Assembly (NCBI GenBank): GCA_945876185.1
Contig: CAMCMZ010000012.1
Coordinates: 1-60,722, forward strand
Direction of reading: 5' to 3'
DNA length: 60,722 bases
From: Candidatus Kuenenia stuttgartensis
Lineage (GTDB): Bacteria; Planctomycetota; UBA11346
The position numbers and the translations under genes are program-made. Shown here in pieces: positions 1 through 8,756 of the stretch (position 1 is its first letter; the number at the start of each line of letters is the position of its first letter). The notes under the pieces were generated by a model, which was not told the DNA's origin, made no database searches, and saw nothing but the letters and a program-made list of their open reading frames with translations.

Positions 1-146
1 AGGAAGGCAGAGAAGCTCTCTGCGCGAGGCGGATGATTGGAAAGGGCCATGAGGCCCGAAAAATTTTTTTGGTCGCCTAAGCAAGCATAATACCCTGGTA
101 AATTACAGGTGTATCACACCGGAACAGCTTAACTCAATGCCATTGG
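1..146. mobile_element. Left copy of 146 bp inverted terminal sequence, probable end of a mobile element
   Basis: Bases 1-146 are the exact reverse complement of 60577-60722, and identity stops abruptly at 147. It holds a 7 bp perfect hairpin (7-23) and a terminator-like hairpin with a T7 run (44-70). The boundary at 146/147 falls inside a response-regulator reading frame, as expected of an insertion. The element body would lie to the left, outside the window. No transposase is visible, so the family cannot be named. No target duplication could be found between the two flanks. Confidence 0.75.
44..70 (+). terminator. Terminator-like hairpin inside the left terminal repeat
   Basis: GGGCC-ATGA-GGCCC is followed by GAAAAA and seven T. 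It would stop transcription leaving the element and entering the window. The mirrored copy is at 60653-60679. Confidence 0.6.
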
Positions 147-223
147 CCCAGGCCCTGGATCGCCAGGGTGGTGCTCAGGGCCCGGCTGGCGGCGGTTTCG
201 TCTTCGACGATGAGGAAATTCAT
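134..223 (-). pseudogene. Response regulator, N-terminal fragment truncated by the terminal repeat
   Basis: From ATG at 223 the frame reads MNFLIVEDETAASRAL, the start of a CheY-like receiver domain: a hydrophobic first strand followed by acidic E-D-E residues. After about 26 codons it runs into the 146 bp terminal repeat and stops at 134-136, giving only 29 residues. The phospho-acceptor Asp and the output domain are absent. It starts 19 bp after the stop of the histidine kinase on the same strand, so the two formed a two-component operon. The loss is probably caused by insertion of the element whose end is bases 1-146. Confidence 0.75.
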
Positions 224-242
224 GGCGGACTCGGCGAGTCGG

Positions 243-2567
243 TTAGGTGATGGGTTGGGAGGCTGTCCCGGCGGCCGCCTGATCGGATGCCAAGTCGGCC
301 GATGGCGGGATGGCCAGGGAAGACGGCTGCGGGTTGGGTCGGTTGAATACCACCCTGGCCCAGGTGCCTTGGGGCTGGCGGGAACCAAGCGACAGGCTTC
401 CGCCTAGCGCAGTCACCAGGTGGTGGCTGATAAACAGGCCGAGTCCACTTCCGCCCGAATCACCTTTGGTGGTGACAAAGGGTTTGCCGAGCTGGTCCAG
501 CACCAGCGGATCGATGCCGGACCCGGCGTCGCAGATGGTCAGGCGGTCGATGGCATCAGTTTGATCCAGTTCCAGAGTGACGGTGTCGCCCGGACGGCTG
601 GCCTGGATGGCGTTGATCAGCAGGTTCACTACCACCTGTTGGAGCCGGCAGCAGCCATGGTCGGCGTCGACTGCGGCGCCATTGAGCGGACTGGCGAGCG
701 CCACCTGGCGGCGCCGGGCGTAGGACGAGACCAGCCGCAACGAAGCCGTCGCGACTGCGGCGAGAACCTGGCGATCGACGACGATGGTCGCGTCATCGTC
801 GGGACTGGCATAGCGCCGCACGTTCTCGATGAGTTCCTGCAAATAGGTGGTCGCGGATTCCATGTCATCGAGCAGCGTCGGCGCCAGGGCGGCGACCTCA
901 GTCCAGCTCAGCAGGCCGACCGCGTAGCCCGGCTGATCCTTGGCCACCGCGACGCAGGCCTCGACGATATCGCGCAGTGAACGCTGGTTCAGCAGCACCA
1001 CCTGGGCCGGATGGTTGAATTCGTGCGCCAGGCCGGCCATCAGGGTGCCGAGCGCGACCAGGCGGTTGGTCTGCATCAGCTCGGCGAGCTCACTCGCCTG
1101 CTGTTTCCGGGTCAGGCGTTCGCGCTCCGCTTCGCCTTCCTTGCGGGCGGTGATGTCCGAATGGGTGCCAAACATCAGCATCGGCTTGCCGGCGACGGTG
1201 CGGGTCGAGATCCGGCCTCGGCAGTGGATCCAGATCCAGCGCCCGTCCTTGTGCCGCAATCGGCACTGGTGATCGAGGAACGGCAGTTCGTGGGAAAAAT
1301 GTCGTTCCAACAACAATTGGGTGGGCGGCAGATCCTCAGGATGGAAGAGGCCTTCCCACTTCGTGCGGTTCATGGGGCTGAGTTCCTGGCAGGTGTAGCC
1401 AAGGATCTGGGCCCAGCGATCGCTGACCACCACGGCGCCAGTCATCACATCCCACTCCCAGGTGCCGGCGCGGGTGGCCTCGATGATGTTGGCCAGGCGC
1501 CAGCGTTCGCTGCGCAGGCTCGCCTGCTGGGCGCCGATCCGCTGGTTGGCGCGGGCGAGCAATCGATAGACGAAGACCAGCACCACCGCCGGCAGCAGGA
1601 TCCCGGCCAATCCGCCGAGGAACAACTTCTGGAAAACCGCGCTGCGATCACTCGTGATGTCGCGCATCACCAGCATCTCACCGACCCGGGTGCCAGCGGC
1701 GTCACGCAACGGCGTGCCCACGATGCGCCAGGTCCGGCCAGCGATGTCCACCTCGCCGGATCCCAGATGCGGGACCGAGGTTTCCGCCCCAGCCACCCAG
1801 GCGGCGAACGCGTCGTGCAGGTGACCTTGCGACGAAAAGGTGACGACATGGTGCGGCATGCGGTTCCAGTCCGCTTCACGCCCCATGATGAGCTGGCTTT
1901 CCTCCCAGGTATGCTGATTCAGGCGCCCCTTGTTGATGATGACCGCCATCTGGCTCCAGGTCTCGCGGCGCCCGTGCAGCGCGCTCATGGCCTCCTGGAT
2001 CTCCTTGCCCAGTTCCAGGAAGCCGATGATTTTCCCTTCTGCTAAAACAGGGCGGACCACGCGCAACGTGAAAGTCCCGTGCGGCCCAAGCTCCAGGCCG
2101 TGGGCGGTCGTGCCGGTGCGCTCCGCTTCGCGGATGGTGAAGCGGTCGATGCGTCCCCCACTCTGCGTGGGAGCATGGACCCGTAACAGGCAGGTGCGGT
2201 TGCGGTCGGCGAAATACATGTGGGTGACCCGATGTTCGCGATGCAGCGTGGCGAACACCGGTTGCCAGGCGGCCAGCAGCCCATCCGCATCGGCATTCGC
2301 CAAGGCCTTCTGGACGCCGGCATCGGCGGCGATCGACTGCATGGCGGCGTCCAGGCCGGTGGCCTGCATGGTGAGGATCAATTCCAGGTCCTTATGGATT
2401 TCTGCGGCATCCTCGGCGATGAGCGTCTGCATGCGTTCCTGATGCTGGAACCACAATAGCACCACCGCAGCGCAGAACGGGAGGATGACCAGGACCGCCA
2501 GGCTTGGCAGCAGACTGCGCACCAGCGGGGTGGTCGCGCGAGAACCAGAAGTATCGCCAGTGCTCAT
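243..2567 (-). CDS. Membrane sensor histidine kinase (periplasmic sensor, PAS, HisKA, HATPase)
   Basis: Two-component sensor kinase of 774 residues, counting from ATG 2567. A GTG at 2615 would add 16 residues but lacks a convincing ribosome site. The order is: transmembrane helix at about 19-40, a periplasmic Cache-like sensor of about 230 residues, a second membrane helix, and a PAS fold containing GTWEWD, HPED and the PAC-type DITARK. The H-box LAHEFNHP follows, with the phospho-accepting His near 515. The ATPase then shows an N-box (NLLINA), a DAGSGI motif and GGSGLGLFIS. The cognate regulator directly downstream is truncated at 134-223, so the signalling path may be broken in this strain. 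The sensed ligand is unknown. Confidence 0.9.
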   Translation of the reverse strand: MSTGDTSGSRATTPLVRSLLPSLAVLVILPFCAAVVLLWFQHQERMQTLIAEDAAEIHKDLELILTMQATGLDAAMQSIAADAGVQKALANADADGLLAAWQPVFATLHREHRVTHMYFADRNRTCLLRVHAPTQSGGRIDRFTIREAERTGTTAHGLELGPHGTFTLRVVRPVLAEGKIIGFLELGKEIQEAMSALHGRRETWSQMAVIINKGRLNQHTWEESQLIMGREADWNRMPHHVVTFSSQGHLHDAFAAWVAGAETSVPHLGSGEVDIAGRTWRIVGTPLRDAAGTRVGEMLVMRDITSDRSAVFQKLFLGGLAGILLPAVVLVFVYRLLARANQRIGAQQASLRSERWRLANIIEATRAGTWEWDVMTGAVVVSDRWAQILGYTCQELSPMNRTKWEGLFHPEDLPPTQLLLERHFSHELPFLDHQCRLRHKDGRWIWIHCRGRISTRTVAGKPMLMFGTHSDITARKEGEAERERLTRKQQASELAELMQTNRLVALGTLMAGLAHEFNHPAQVVLLNQRSLRDIVEACVAVAKDQPGYAVGLLSWTEVAALAPTLLDDMESATTYLQELIENVRRYASPDDDATIVVDRQVLAAVATASLRLVSSYARRRQVALASPLNGAAVDADHGCCRLQQVVVNLLINAIQASRPGDTVTLELDQTDAIDRLTICDAGSGIDPLVLDQLGKPFVTTKGDSGGSGLGLFISHHLVTALGGSLSLGSRQPQGTWARVVFNRPNPQPSSLAIPPSADLASDQAAAGTASQPIT

Positions 2568-2801
2568 CGGCACACGGCGAACCTGACCGGATTTGAGCGG
2601 GGACACGGCGGCCACCAGCGGGACCGGAGCACGTTCCTTCGGAGCATGTGGCGGTTCTAAGCGGTGCAGCGGCGATGTCAGGGGCTACTTGGTCCCGGCG
2701 CGGCGCGGCGCGGACGCGATCTCTGCAGCAGGTTTTTCCCCTCCATCATCGGCTTCGGCGCACCTGCGCTGGCCAGGATCCGGTACGGGTAGAACGAAAC
2801 G

Positions 2802-2836
2802 AAAAACCCTCCGGATTCGCGGCCGGAGGGTTTCGT
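2802..2836 (-). terminator. Rho-independent terminator of tRNA-Pro
   Basis: On the minus strand CCCTCCGG and CCGGAGGG form an 8 bp stem (2823-2830 with 2808-2815), followed by a T-rich run. It lies just downstream of the tRNA gene. Confidence 0.75.
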
Positions 2837-2847
2837 CTTGCTGATAA

Positions 2848-2922
2848 TCGGGGCGACAGGATTTGAACCTGCGACCTCTGCGTCCCGAACGCAACGCTCT
2901 AGCCAAGCTGAGCTACGCCCCG
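2848..2922 (-). tRNA. tRNA-Pro (anticodon CGG)
   Basis: A 75-base cloverleaf: 7 bp acceptor stem CGGGGCG/CGCCCCG, D-arm GCTC/GAGC, anticodon loop TTCGGGA giving CGG, five-base variable loop, and T-arm GCAGG-TTCAAAT-CCTGT. The discriminator base is A. CCA is not encoded, so it must be added after transcription. A terminator follows at 2802-2836. Confidence 0.95.
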
Positions 2923-2967
2923 ACGGGATCCCACGCGCCGTTGGCGTGGGGGCGTGTGTTTAGCTGT

Positions 2968-3291
2968 TCATCGGGGTCTGTCAACCGAAGCGGCACGTTG
3001 TGCTGGCGGAATCGGTGGCGGCGAGAATTCGCCCGTGCGCTGCCAGCCCAGGCGTTCGCGCGTGAGAAGTTCCACCACGTATGTATCGCGTTGGCGCAGG
3101 CCGGCGCGCAGGTGCTCGTCGAGCGCGATCGAGCGTTCCAGGCGACGGCTTTCAGTGCGTTCGGTTTCGGCCCGGGCGCGGACCTGGTCCAGCCGGTTCT
3201 CACGCTCACGCAGATGCCAGACGAGGGAACCGACCACCAGCATCCCGGCGACCGCGTGCAGCGCGATGAGCGGCACGCTGAGGCGGTTCAC
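2968..3291 (-). CDS. DivIC/FtsB-like septum-formation protein (small bitopic coiled coil)
   Basis: A 107-residue protein with one N-terminal membrane helix (about residues 7-25), an Arg/Glu-rich coiled coil (about 28-65), and the segment DTYVVELLTRERLGWQRTGE. That segment resembles the FtsB/DivIC signature D-x-Y-x-E-x-x-A-R-E-x-L-G-x-x-x-x-G-E. In that family the protein joins the periplasmic divisome scaffold with FtsL. The start is GTG at 3291, overlapping the stop of the FGGY kinase gene by four bases (GTGA), so translation is probably coupled. The assignment rests on architecture and one short motif. It could be another small membrane coiled-coil protein. Confidence 0.55.
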   Translation of the reverse strand: MNRLSVPLIALHAVAGMLVVGSLVWHLRERENRLDQVRARAETERTESRRLERSIALDEHLRAGLRQRDTYVVELLTRERLGWQRTGEFSPPPIPPAQRAASVDRPR

Positions 3292-4799
3292 AGCAGCATC
3301 TCGGCGGCGGATTCGGGAGGCTTGGCGCGGGTGCCGGCGATCGCGTCGGCTAGGCGGGCGGATTCGCGCGCCAGGTCGGCGTAGGCCACGGCGGCGCTGC
3401 GGCGGGCAGCGAAGGAGTTGCGGTTCTTCACCATCTTCGCGGCGGCGTCTTCAACGGTCTTGTGCACGCCGACGGTGGCGGCGGCCAGAATCGCGCTGCC
3501 GGCGGCGGCGACTTCGGGCACCGCGGCGGCATGGACTTCCCGGTCGAGCGCGTCCGCCATGATCTGGCACCACAGATGGTTGCTCGCCCCGGGGCCGGTG
3601 AGCACAACGTGTTCGGGCGCGGGGATCTTGCTGTCGGCGAGGCCGGTAAGAATGCGCTGGCAGGCGATCGCGCCGCCTTCCAGGACGGCGCGGACCAGAT
3701 GACCGCGGCCATGCCGACTGGTGAGGCCAAGGAATCCGCTGGTTTTCGCGGCGGCGGGCAGGTGGATCAGGCCATCGGCCCCGGGCGGGATTTCAGCGGC
3801 GAGCTCAGCCATCACATCGAGCGGATCGCGCTGCGCCCGACGGGCCTGGGCGACTTCCGACGGCATGACGTGGAGCATCAGCCAGTCGAGCGCATCGGCC
3901 CCGGCCGCGCCCTGCGACACCAGCGCCCAGGTGCCGGCGATGCAGTGGCAGGTCGACAAGAGCCGCCCGGACGGATCGCGCGCGGCTTCGGCGGTGGGCA
4001 GGAAGACCGAACCCTGGTTGCCGAGTTCGATCGCGGCGGTGCCGGGTTGCAGCACCCCGGCGGTGACCGCGATGGCGGCGGCGTGGCTGGCCCCGGTGAC
4101 GACCGGTGTGCCGGCCTGCAGGCCAGCTTCGCGGGCCGCGGATTCGATCACCCGGCCCGAGATGGAATTGCCGTTGTTGATCGCCGGCAGCCAGGCGGGA
4201 TTGAGGTCGAGCAGTTGCAGAAGCTGCTTCGACCACGACCGCGTGCGGGGATTGAAGAGCAGGCTGGCGGCCGCATCGCACGCATCGGTGACCGCAGTTC
4301 CGGTCAGGCGATAACGGAGGAAATCCTTGGGCGACAGCAGGTGCGCGCAGTCGTGCCAGACCCGCTTGTGGGTATCACGCAGCCAGAGGAGCTTGACCGC
4401 CGTGGCGCCCGTATGGGCCGGACCGCTGGCGAGGTTGAGCAGGTTCCGCGCGCCGACCTTCTGGGTGAGCTGGTCGACATAGGACGCGACGGCCGGATCG
4501 GGACCGAACACCGCTGGACTGAGGACTTTCCTCTCGCGGTCGATCGCCACCACGCCATCGGCGTCACCCGAGATGCCGATCGCGCGCACCTGGTCGGCGC
4601 GCAGTTCGGCCCGGCGCAGGATTTCTTTGATGCCGGTGCGCGCGGCGCGCCACCAGTCCTGGGGATCCATGGGTCCGGTGTCTTCCCCGCCGTACGCGCG
4701 GCGGAGATGGGCCAGGACCGTGCCGTCGCCGCCGATCACGATCAGGCCAAGCCCGCCGGCGGAAACGTCGATACCCAGGAAGTATGCGGAAACAGCCAT
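3288..4799 (-). CDS. FGGY-family carbohydrate kinase-like protein, xylulokinase-related but lacking the catalytic Asp
   Basis: 503 residues with the FGGY fold. The N-terminal phosphate loop reads GIDVSAGGLG, the middle has LSPKDFLRYRLTG and SDxxDAA-like TDACDAA, and the C-terminal half has LTGPGASNHLWCQIMADAL. These match xylulokinase (E. coli XylB) segment by segment. Key positions differ: the GGGDNAA motif with the catalytic base is TGASHAA here, with Ser238 in place of Asp. The substrate motif GQMHG is GDADG (78-82), and GTSG is GNQG. It may act on a different substrate or be a non-catalytic relative. The last four bases overlap the DivIC/FtsB-like gene. Confidence 0.8.
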   Translation of the reverse strand: MAVSAYFLGIDVSAGGLGLIVIGGDGTVLAHLRRAYGGEDTGPMDPQDWWRAARTGIKEILRRAELRADQVRAIGISGDADGVVAIDRERKVLSPAVFGPDPAVASYVDQLTQKVGARNLLNLASGPAHTGATAVKLLWLRDTHKRVWHDCAHLLSPKDFLRYRLTGTAVTDACDAAASLLFNPRTRSWSKQLLQLLDLNPAWLPAINNGNSISGRVIESAAREAGLQAGTPVVTGASHAAAIAVTAGVLQPGTAAIELGNQGSVFLPTAEAARDPSGRLLSTCHCIAGTWALVSQGAAGADALDWLMLHVMPSEVAQARRAQRDPLDVMAELAAEIPPGADGLIHLPAAAKTSGFLGLTSRHGRGHLVRAVLEGGAIACQRILTGLADSKIPAPEHVVLTGPGASNHLWCQIMADALDREVHAAAVPEVAAAGSAILAAATVGVHKTVEDAAAKMVKNRNSFAARRSAAVAYADLARESARLADAIAGTRAKPPESAAEMLL

Positions 4800-4922
4800 A
4801 ATGATCGTTGCACCCTAGTGCGCGATTGCGTCACCGTCAAGGGCGCCGAGGGGTTTTTGCCCGTGATTTCGCTTGTGCTCGCCGCCAGTTCGCCATCTCT
4901 GGCCGCGCCGGAGGGTCGAGTC

Positions 4923-5672
4923 ATGCGTCTTTCCCTGTTGGTCCCACTCTTGGCGGCGTGTGTCGCCGTCGCGCACGGCTTCAGCGACGAGATCCACCTC
5001 GCCGATGGCCGCATCGTCGAGGGCGAGGTGCTCGACCTCGGCACCGGCGAAAGCGAACTCACCATCGTCCAGGGCGGCATGCGCGCGTCCCAGCGCATCG
5101 CCTCCAGCCAGATCTTGAAAGTGGTGAAGGGGCCGGGCCGGCAGCAGCAGGCCTATGTCTGGCTGCAGGCGCGAAAGCAGGAGCTGACCCGTGCGGCAGG
5201 CGGCGGATCGGCCGAGGGCTGGTGGGACTTGGCCGTGCAGGCGCAGGAACGCAAGGAATCCGTGTTTGCGCGCGAATGCGCGGCCGAGGTCATCCAGCGC
5301 GACCGCCACCATGCGGCCGCCCGGTTGCTGCTGGGTCAGGTGCGTCAGAACGGCGTCTGGATGCAGGTCCAGGAGGCCAACGTCGCGCGTGGTGAGGTCT
5401 ACCACGTCGGGCGCTGGATGCCCTGGAGCGAACGCGAGGCTCTGCGCGAAGCCGAGGCCAAGCAAGCCGCCGAATTGCGCGCCGCCCTGGCCAAAGCCAT
5501 GCGCGAAGCCCAGGAGCGCGATTATCAGCCGCCGGCCGAGACCATCATCTACGTCAACCAGAGCCCCGCCTGGTCGTATCGGCATTATTGCGACCCGTAT
5601 GCGGGCGGCTTCAACCTGCAGGCAGGGGGCCGATACCACCACTGGGCCTGGCGTCTGAACCTCGGCTGGTAG
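4923..5672 (+). CDS. Secreted hypothetical protein
   Basis: 249 residues from ATG 4923 with a clear signal peptide (MRLSLLVPLLAACVAVAHG, cleavage near residue 20). The mature part begins with a beta-rich segment containing HLADGRIVEGEVLDL. An Ala/Glu/Arg-rich helical region follows, and the C-terminus is Tyr/Trp-rich (YVNQSP, HHWAWRLNLGW). The open frame extends far upstream, but that part is antisense to the FGGY kinase and is not used. No known enzyme motif is visible. It is divergent from the FGGY kinase gene across about 120 bp. Confidence 0.7.
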   Translation: MRLSLLVPLLAACVAVAHGFSDEIHLADGRIVEGEVLDLGTGESELTIVQGGMRASQRIASSQILKVVKGPGRQQQAYVWLQARKQELTRAAGGGSAEGWWDLAVQAQERKESVFARECAAEVIQRDRHHAAARLLLGQVRQNGVWMQVQEANVARGEVYHVGRWMPWSEREALREAEAKQAAELRAALAKAMREAQERDYQPPAETIIYVNQSPAWSYRHYCDPYAGGFNLQAGGRYHHWAWRLNLGW

Positions 5673-5845
5673 GTCTTCCGGCTGTCGCATTGAATACGGC
5701 AGGTTGATCCCCTTTCGGCATTGATGCCGCAACGACCCGGGTATGGGGTTGCGCCCCGGCCCGTCACCACATACTCCGCACGTCCCCGTTGGCCGGGCAT
5801 CTGGCCCGGTGCGATCCTTCCCGCCCCCGGAGGCTGTCCGTTCCC

Positions 5846-6775
5846 ATGAGTTCCGCTCCTATTTCCAATGCGGCGCATCAGCCCGGTTGGTTTGCCACCG
5901 AACGCAAAGATCCCTGGTACGTCAGTCCGCTTGCGATCGGGGCGCTGCTCCTCGCTTTCGTGGTGTATTCGACCGCAGTCGGCCTGATCGGCGGCTACCA
6001 CTGGCTCAACGGCACGGGCTACCTCTCGCCGTTCTACTCGCCCGAGATCTACGGCTGGGGTCCGCATGCGATCTGGCAGGGCGCGCCCGGATTCTGGCCG
6101 GAGTGGCTGGCGAAAGTGCTGCCGTTCTCATCCGCCTTCCTGATCCTCGCCGTGCCGGCCGGCTTTCGCCTGACCTGCTATTACTATCGCAAGGCGTATT
6201 ACCGTTCGATTTGGCTCGACCCGGTCGGCTGCGCCGTGGGCGAGGGCCGCAAGACCTACTGGGGTGAGAACCAGTTGCCGCTCATCCTCTGGAACGCGCA
6301 CCGGTATTTCCTGTATCTCGCGATCATCGTCGGCTTCATCCTGCTCTATGACGGCATCAAGGCGTTCTGGTTCCCGGTCGACGCGGCCGGCAAGCAGTTC
6401 CTGTGGACGGTCGGCGGCAAGGCGGTCGAGGGTGCGGCCTACGTGCGCACCACGCTCGACCCCACCCATGAGGCGGGCTGGAAGTTCGGCATCGGCCTGG
6501 GTTCGATCATCCTCATCATCAACCCGCTGCTCATCATGGGCTACACCTTTGGCTGCCATTCCCTGCGGCACTTGGTGGGTGGCCGCAAGGACCGCTTCGG
6601 ACCGACCCCGTGCGGCCAGTACAAGGCCTGGCGCTTCGTGACCTGGCTCAATGAACATCACGACAAGTGGGCGATGGGTTCGCTGGTGTGGGTCGGCTTC
6701 ACCGATCTCTACGTCCGCCTGTGCGCCGCCGGCGTCTGGCATGACGTGATGATCTACTCGCCCTTCGCCAAATGA
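5846..6775 (+). CDS. sdhC: Succinate dehydrogenase/fumarate reductase cytochrome b-type membrane anchor subunit
   Basis: 309 residues from ATG 5846, preceded by GGAGG. Several membrane helices are visible (for example LAIGALLLAFVVYSTAVGLI, LILAVPAGFRLTCYYY, YLAIIVGFILLY and IILIINPLLIMGYTF). Histidines such as HRYF and FGCHSLRH are candidate haem ligands. It is the first gene of an sdh cluster whose flavoprotein and iron-sulfur subunits follow. It is a single fused-type anchor, longer than the separate SdhC/SdhD of E. coli. The stop codon sits in a short tandem repeat (6766-6806). Confidence 0.85.
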   Translation: MSSAPISNAAHQPGWFATERKDPWYVSPLAIGALLLAFVVYSTAVGLIGGYHWLNGTGYLSPFYSPEIYGWGPHAIWQGAPGFWPEWLAKVLPFSSAFLILAVPAGFRLTCYYYRKAYYRSIWLDPVGCAVGEGRKTYWGENQLPLILWNAHRYFLYLAIIVGFILLYDGIKAFWFPVDAAGKQFLWTVGGKAVEGAAYVRTTLDPTHEAGWKFGIGLGSIILIINPLLIMGYTFGCHSLRHLVGGRKDRFGPTPCGQYKAWRFVTWLNEHHDKWAMGSLVWVGFTDLYVRLCAAGVWHDVMIYSPFAK

Positions 6776-6806
6776 GCGCCAAATGAGCGCCAAATGAGCG
6801 TCAAAT
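6766..6806 (+). repeat. 11 bp tandem repeat over the sdhC stop codon
   Basis: The unit CGCCAAATGAG occurs three times in a row, then a degenerate fourth copy. Each copy carries the CCAAATGAG that contains the sdhC stop codon and an ATG-like triplet. It lies in the sdhC-sdhA spacer. Confidence 0.8.
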
Positions 6807-6883
6807 AAGCTTCAGGTCCAAGCCGCGTCCCGGCGCACGCATCCCTTTCAGCACCAAGTCCTCCGCAAGCGAGTTCCCCTACC

Positions 6884-8755
6884 ATGTCCGACCAATCCGA
6901 CATCACCACCTACGACCATGACGTGCTGGTCATCGGCGCCGGCGGCGCAGGCCTGCGCGCTGCGATCGAAGCCGCCAATGCTGGCGCCTCGGTCGGCCTG
7001 GTCTGCAAGTCGCTCCTGGGCAAGGCCCACACGGTCATGGCCGAAGGCGGCATGGCGGCGGCGATGGGCAACGTCGACGACCGCGATTCGTGGAAGGTCC
7101 ACTTCGCCGACACCATGCGCGGCGGCCAGTACATGAACAACCCGCGCATGGCGGAACTGCATGCGCAGGAAGCCCCAGACCGGGTGAAGGAACTCGAATA
7201 CTACGGCGCGGTGTTCGATCGCACTGCCGACGGCAAGATCCTGCAACGCAACTTCGGCGGCCACCGCTACCCGCGACTCGCCCACGTCGGCGACCGCACC
7301 GGGTTGGAACTCATCCGCACCCTGCAAGACCATGCCGTCCACCAGAAGAACCTCTCGGTCTACATGGAGACCACGATCGTCCGCCTGTTCAAGGACGGCG
7401 ACCGCATCGCCGGCGCGCTCGCCTACACGCGTGAAAAGGGCAAGTACATCCTCTACCGCGCCAAGGCGGTGGTGATCGCCACCGGCGGTTGCGGCAAGGC
7501 CTTCGAGATCACCTCGAATTCGTGGGAATACACCGGCGACGGTTACGCGTTGGCCTATGACGCTGGCGCCGAACTCATCGACATGGAGTTCATCCAGTTC
7601 CATCCCACGGGAATGGTGTGGCCGCCCTCGGTGAAGGGCATCCTGGTCACCGAAGGCGTGCGCGGAGAAGGCGGCATCCTCATCAATGAGGCCGGCAAGC
7701 GCTTCATGTTCGACGACATCCCCGACAACTACAAGAATCAGACGGCAAAGAGCGAGGAAGAAGGCTGGCGCTACGTCTGCGGCGACAAAAACGCTTGCCG
7801 CCCGCCGGAACTGCTGACCCGCGACCACGTCGCCCGCTGCATCAACCGCGAGGTGAAGGCCGGCCGGGGTTCGCCGCACGGTGGCGTGTATCTGGATATC
7901 GCCTGGATCGCGCAACTGGAACAGCGCATCAAGGGGCTGGATCCGAAGTGGAAATACAAGGGTTCCGCAGCCGAACACATCAAAAAGAAGCTCCCGTCGA
8001 TGTACCACCAGTTCAAGGAACTCGGCGGTCTCGACATCACCACCCAGCAGATGGAAGTCGGCCCGACCACGCATTACTGCATGGGCGGCGTCCACGTCGA
8101 CGGCAACAGCCAGATGTCGTGCGTGCCCGGTCTGTTCGCGGCCGGTGAAGCCGCCGGCGGCCTGCATGGCGCCAACCGCCTCGGCGGCAATTCTCTGTCC
8201 GACCTGCTGGTGTTCGGCAAACGCGCCGGCGAGTTCGCCGCTAGCTACGCCAAGGAACAGGCCAAGGCCCCGTGGCTGGATGAAGCCCAGGTCAAAGACG
8301 CGATCACCTGGGCTGACCACTACATCACCAAGCCCAAGGGATCCGAGAACCCCTACACCGTGCAGCAGAAGCTGCAAAAGATGATGCAGGCCAACGTCGG
8401 CATCGTCCGCCTGGAAAATGAAATGCAGACCGCGCTCGCCGGCGTGCAGGACCTGAAGAAGCAGGCTGAACTCGTCGCCGGCGGATCCGGCAAGGCCTAC
8501 AACCCCGGCTGGCACACCTGCCTGGACCTCGGCCCGCTGCTGATCTGCGCCGAGGCCATCACCCGCTGCGCCATCGAACGCAAGGAATCCCGCGGCGGCC
8601 AGTTCCGCGACGACTTCCCCGACAAGTCCAAGGAATGGGCCAAGTCCAACCTGGTGGTACGCAAGGGCGCCGATGGCAACATGGTGGTCGAGAAGCGCGC
8701 CACCAAGCCGCTGAATGACGATTTGAAGCAGATCATCGAGGATCAGGCGAAGTAA
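6884..8755 (+). CDS. sdhA: Succinate dehydrogenase/fumarate reductase flavoprotein subunit
   Basis: 623 residues. The FAD-binding GAGGAGL is at about 18-24, followed by KAHTVMAEGG in which His49 is the expected covalent 8-alpha-histidyl FAD site. The substrate region has QFHPTGMV and EGVRGEGG, with HYCMGGVHVD and AGEAAGGLHGANRLGGNSL towards the C-terminal half. This subunit oxidises succinate to fumarate at the cytoplasmic face of complex II. It lies between the anchor gene and a small membrane gene that starts one base after its stop codon. A long antisense open frame over this gene is a codon-bias shadow. Confidence 0.95.
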   Translation: MSDQSDITTYDHDVLVIGAGGAGLRAAIEAANAGASVGLVCKSLLGKAHTVMAEGGMAAAMGNVDDRDSWKVHFADTMRGGQYMNNPRMAELHAQEAPDRVKELEYYGAVFDRTADGKILQRNFGGHRYPRLAHVGDRTGLELIRTLQDHAVHQKNLSVYMETTIVRLFKDGDRIAGALAYTREKGKYILYRAKAVVIATGGCGKAFEITSNSWEYTGDGYALAYDAGAELIDMEFIQFHPTGMVWPPSVKGILVTEGVRGEGGILINEAGKRFMFDDIPDNYKNQTAKSEEEGWRYVCGDKNACRPPELLTRDHVARCINREVKAGRGSPHGGVYLDIAWIAQLEQRIKGLDPKWKYKGSAAEHIKKKLPSMYHQFKELGGLDITTQQMEVGPTTHYCMGGVHVDGNSQMSCVPGLFAAGEAAGGLHGANRLGGNSLSDLLVFGKRAGEFAASYAKEQAKAPWLDEAQVKDAITWADHYITKPKGSENPYTVQQKLQKMMQANVGIVRLENEMQTALAGVQDLKKQAELVAGGSGKAYNPGWHTCLDLGPLLICAEAITRCAIERKESRGGQFRDDFPDKSKEWAKSNLVVRKGADGNMVVEKRATKPLNDDLKQIIEDQAK

Positions 8756-8756
8756 T

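Noticed and set aside
3462-4922. Long upstream extension of the secreted-protein frame at 4923
   Set aside because: It lies antisense over the FGGY kinase gene. A signal peptide at 4923 marks the real start.
6848-8515. 555-residue open frame antisense to sdhA
   Set aside because: It is a mirror of strong codon bias on the opposite strand. It shows no recognisable motif and sdhA is unmistakable.
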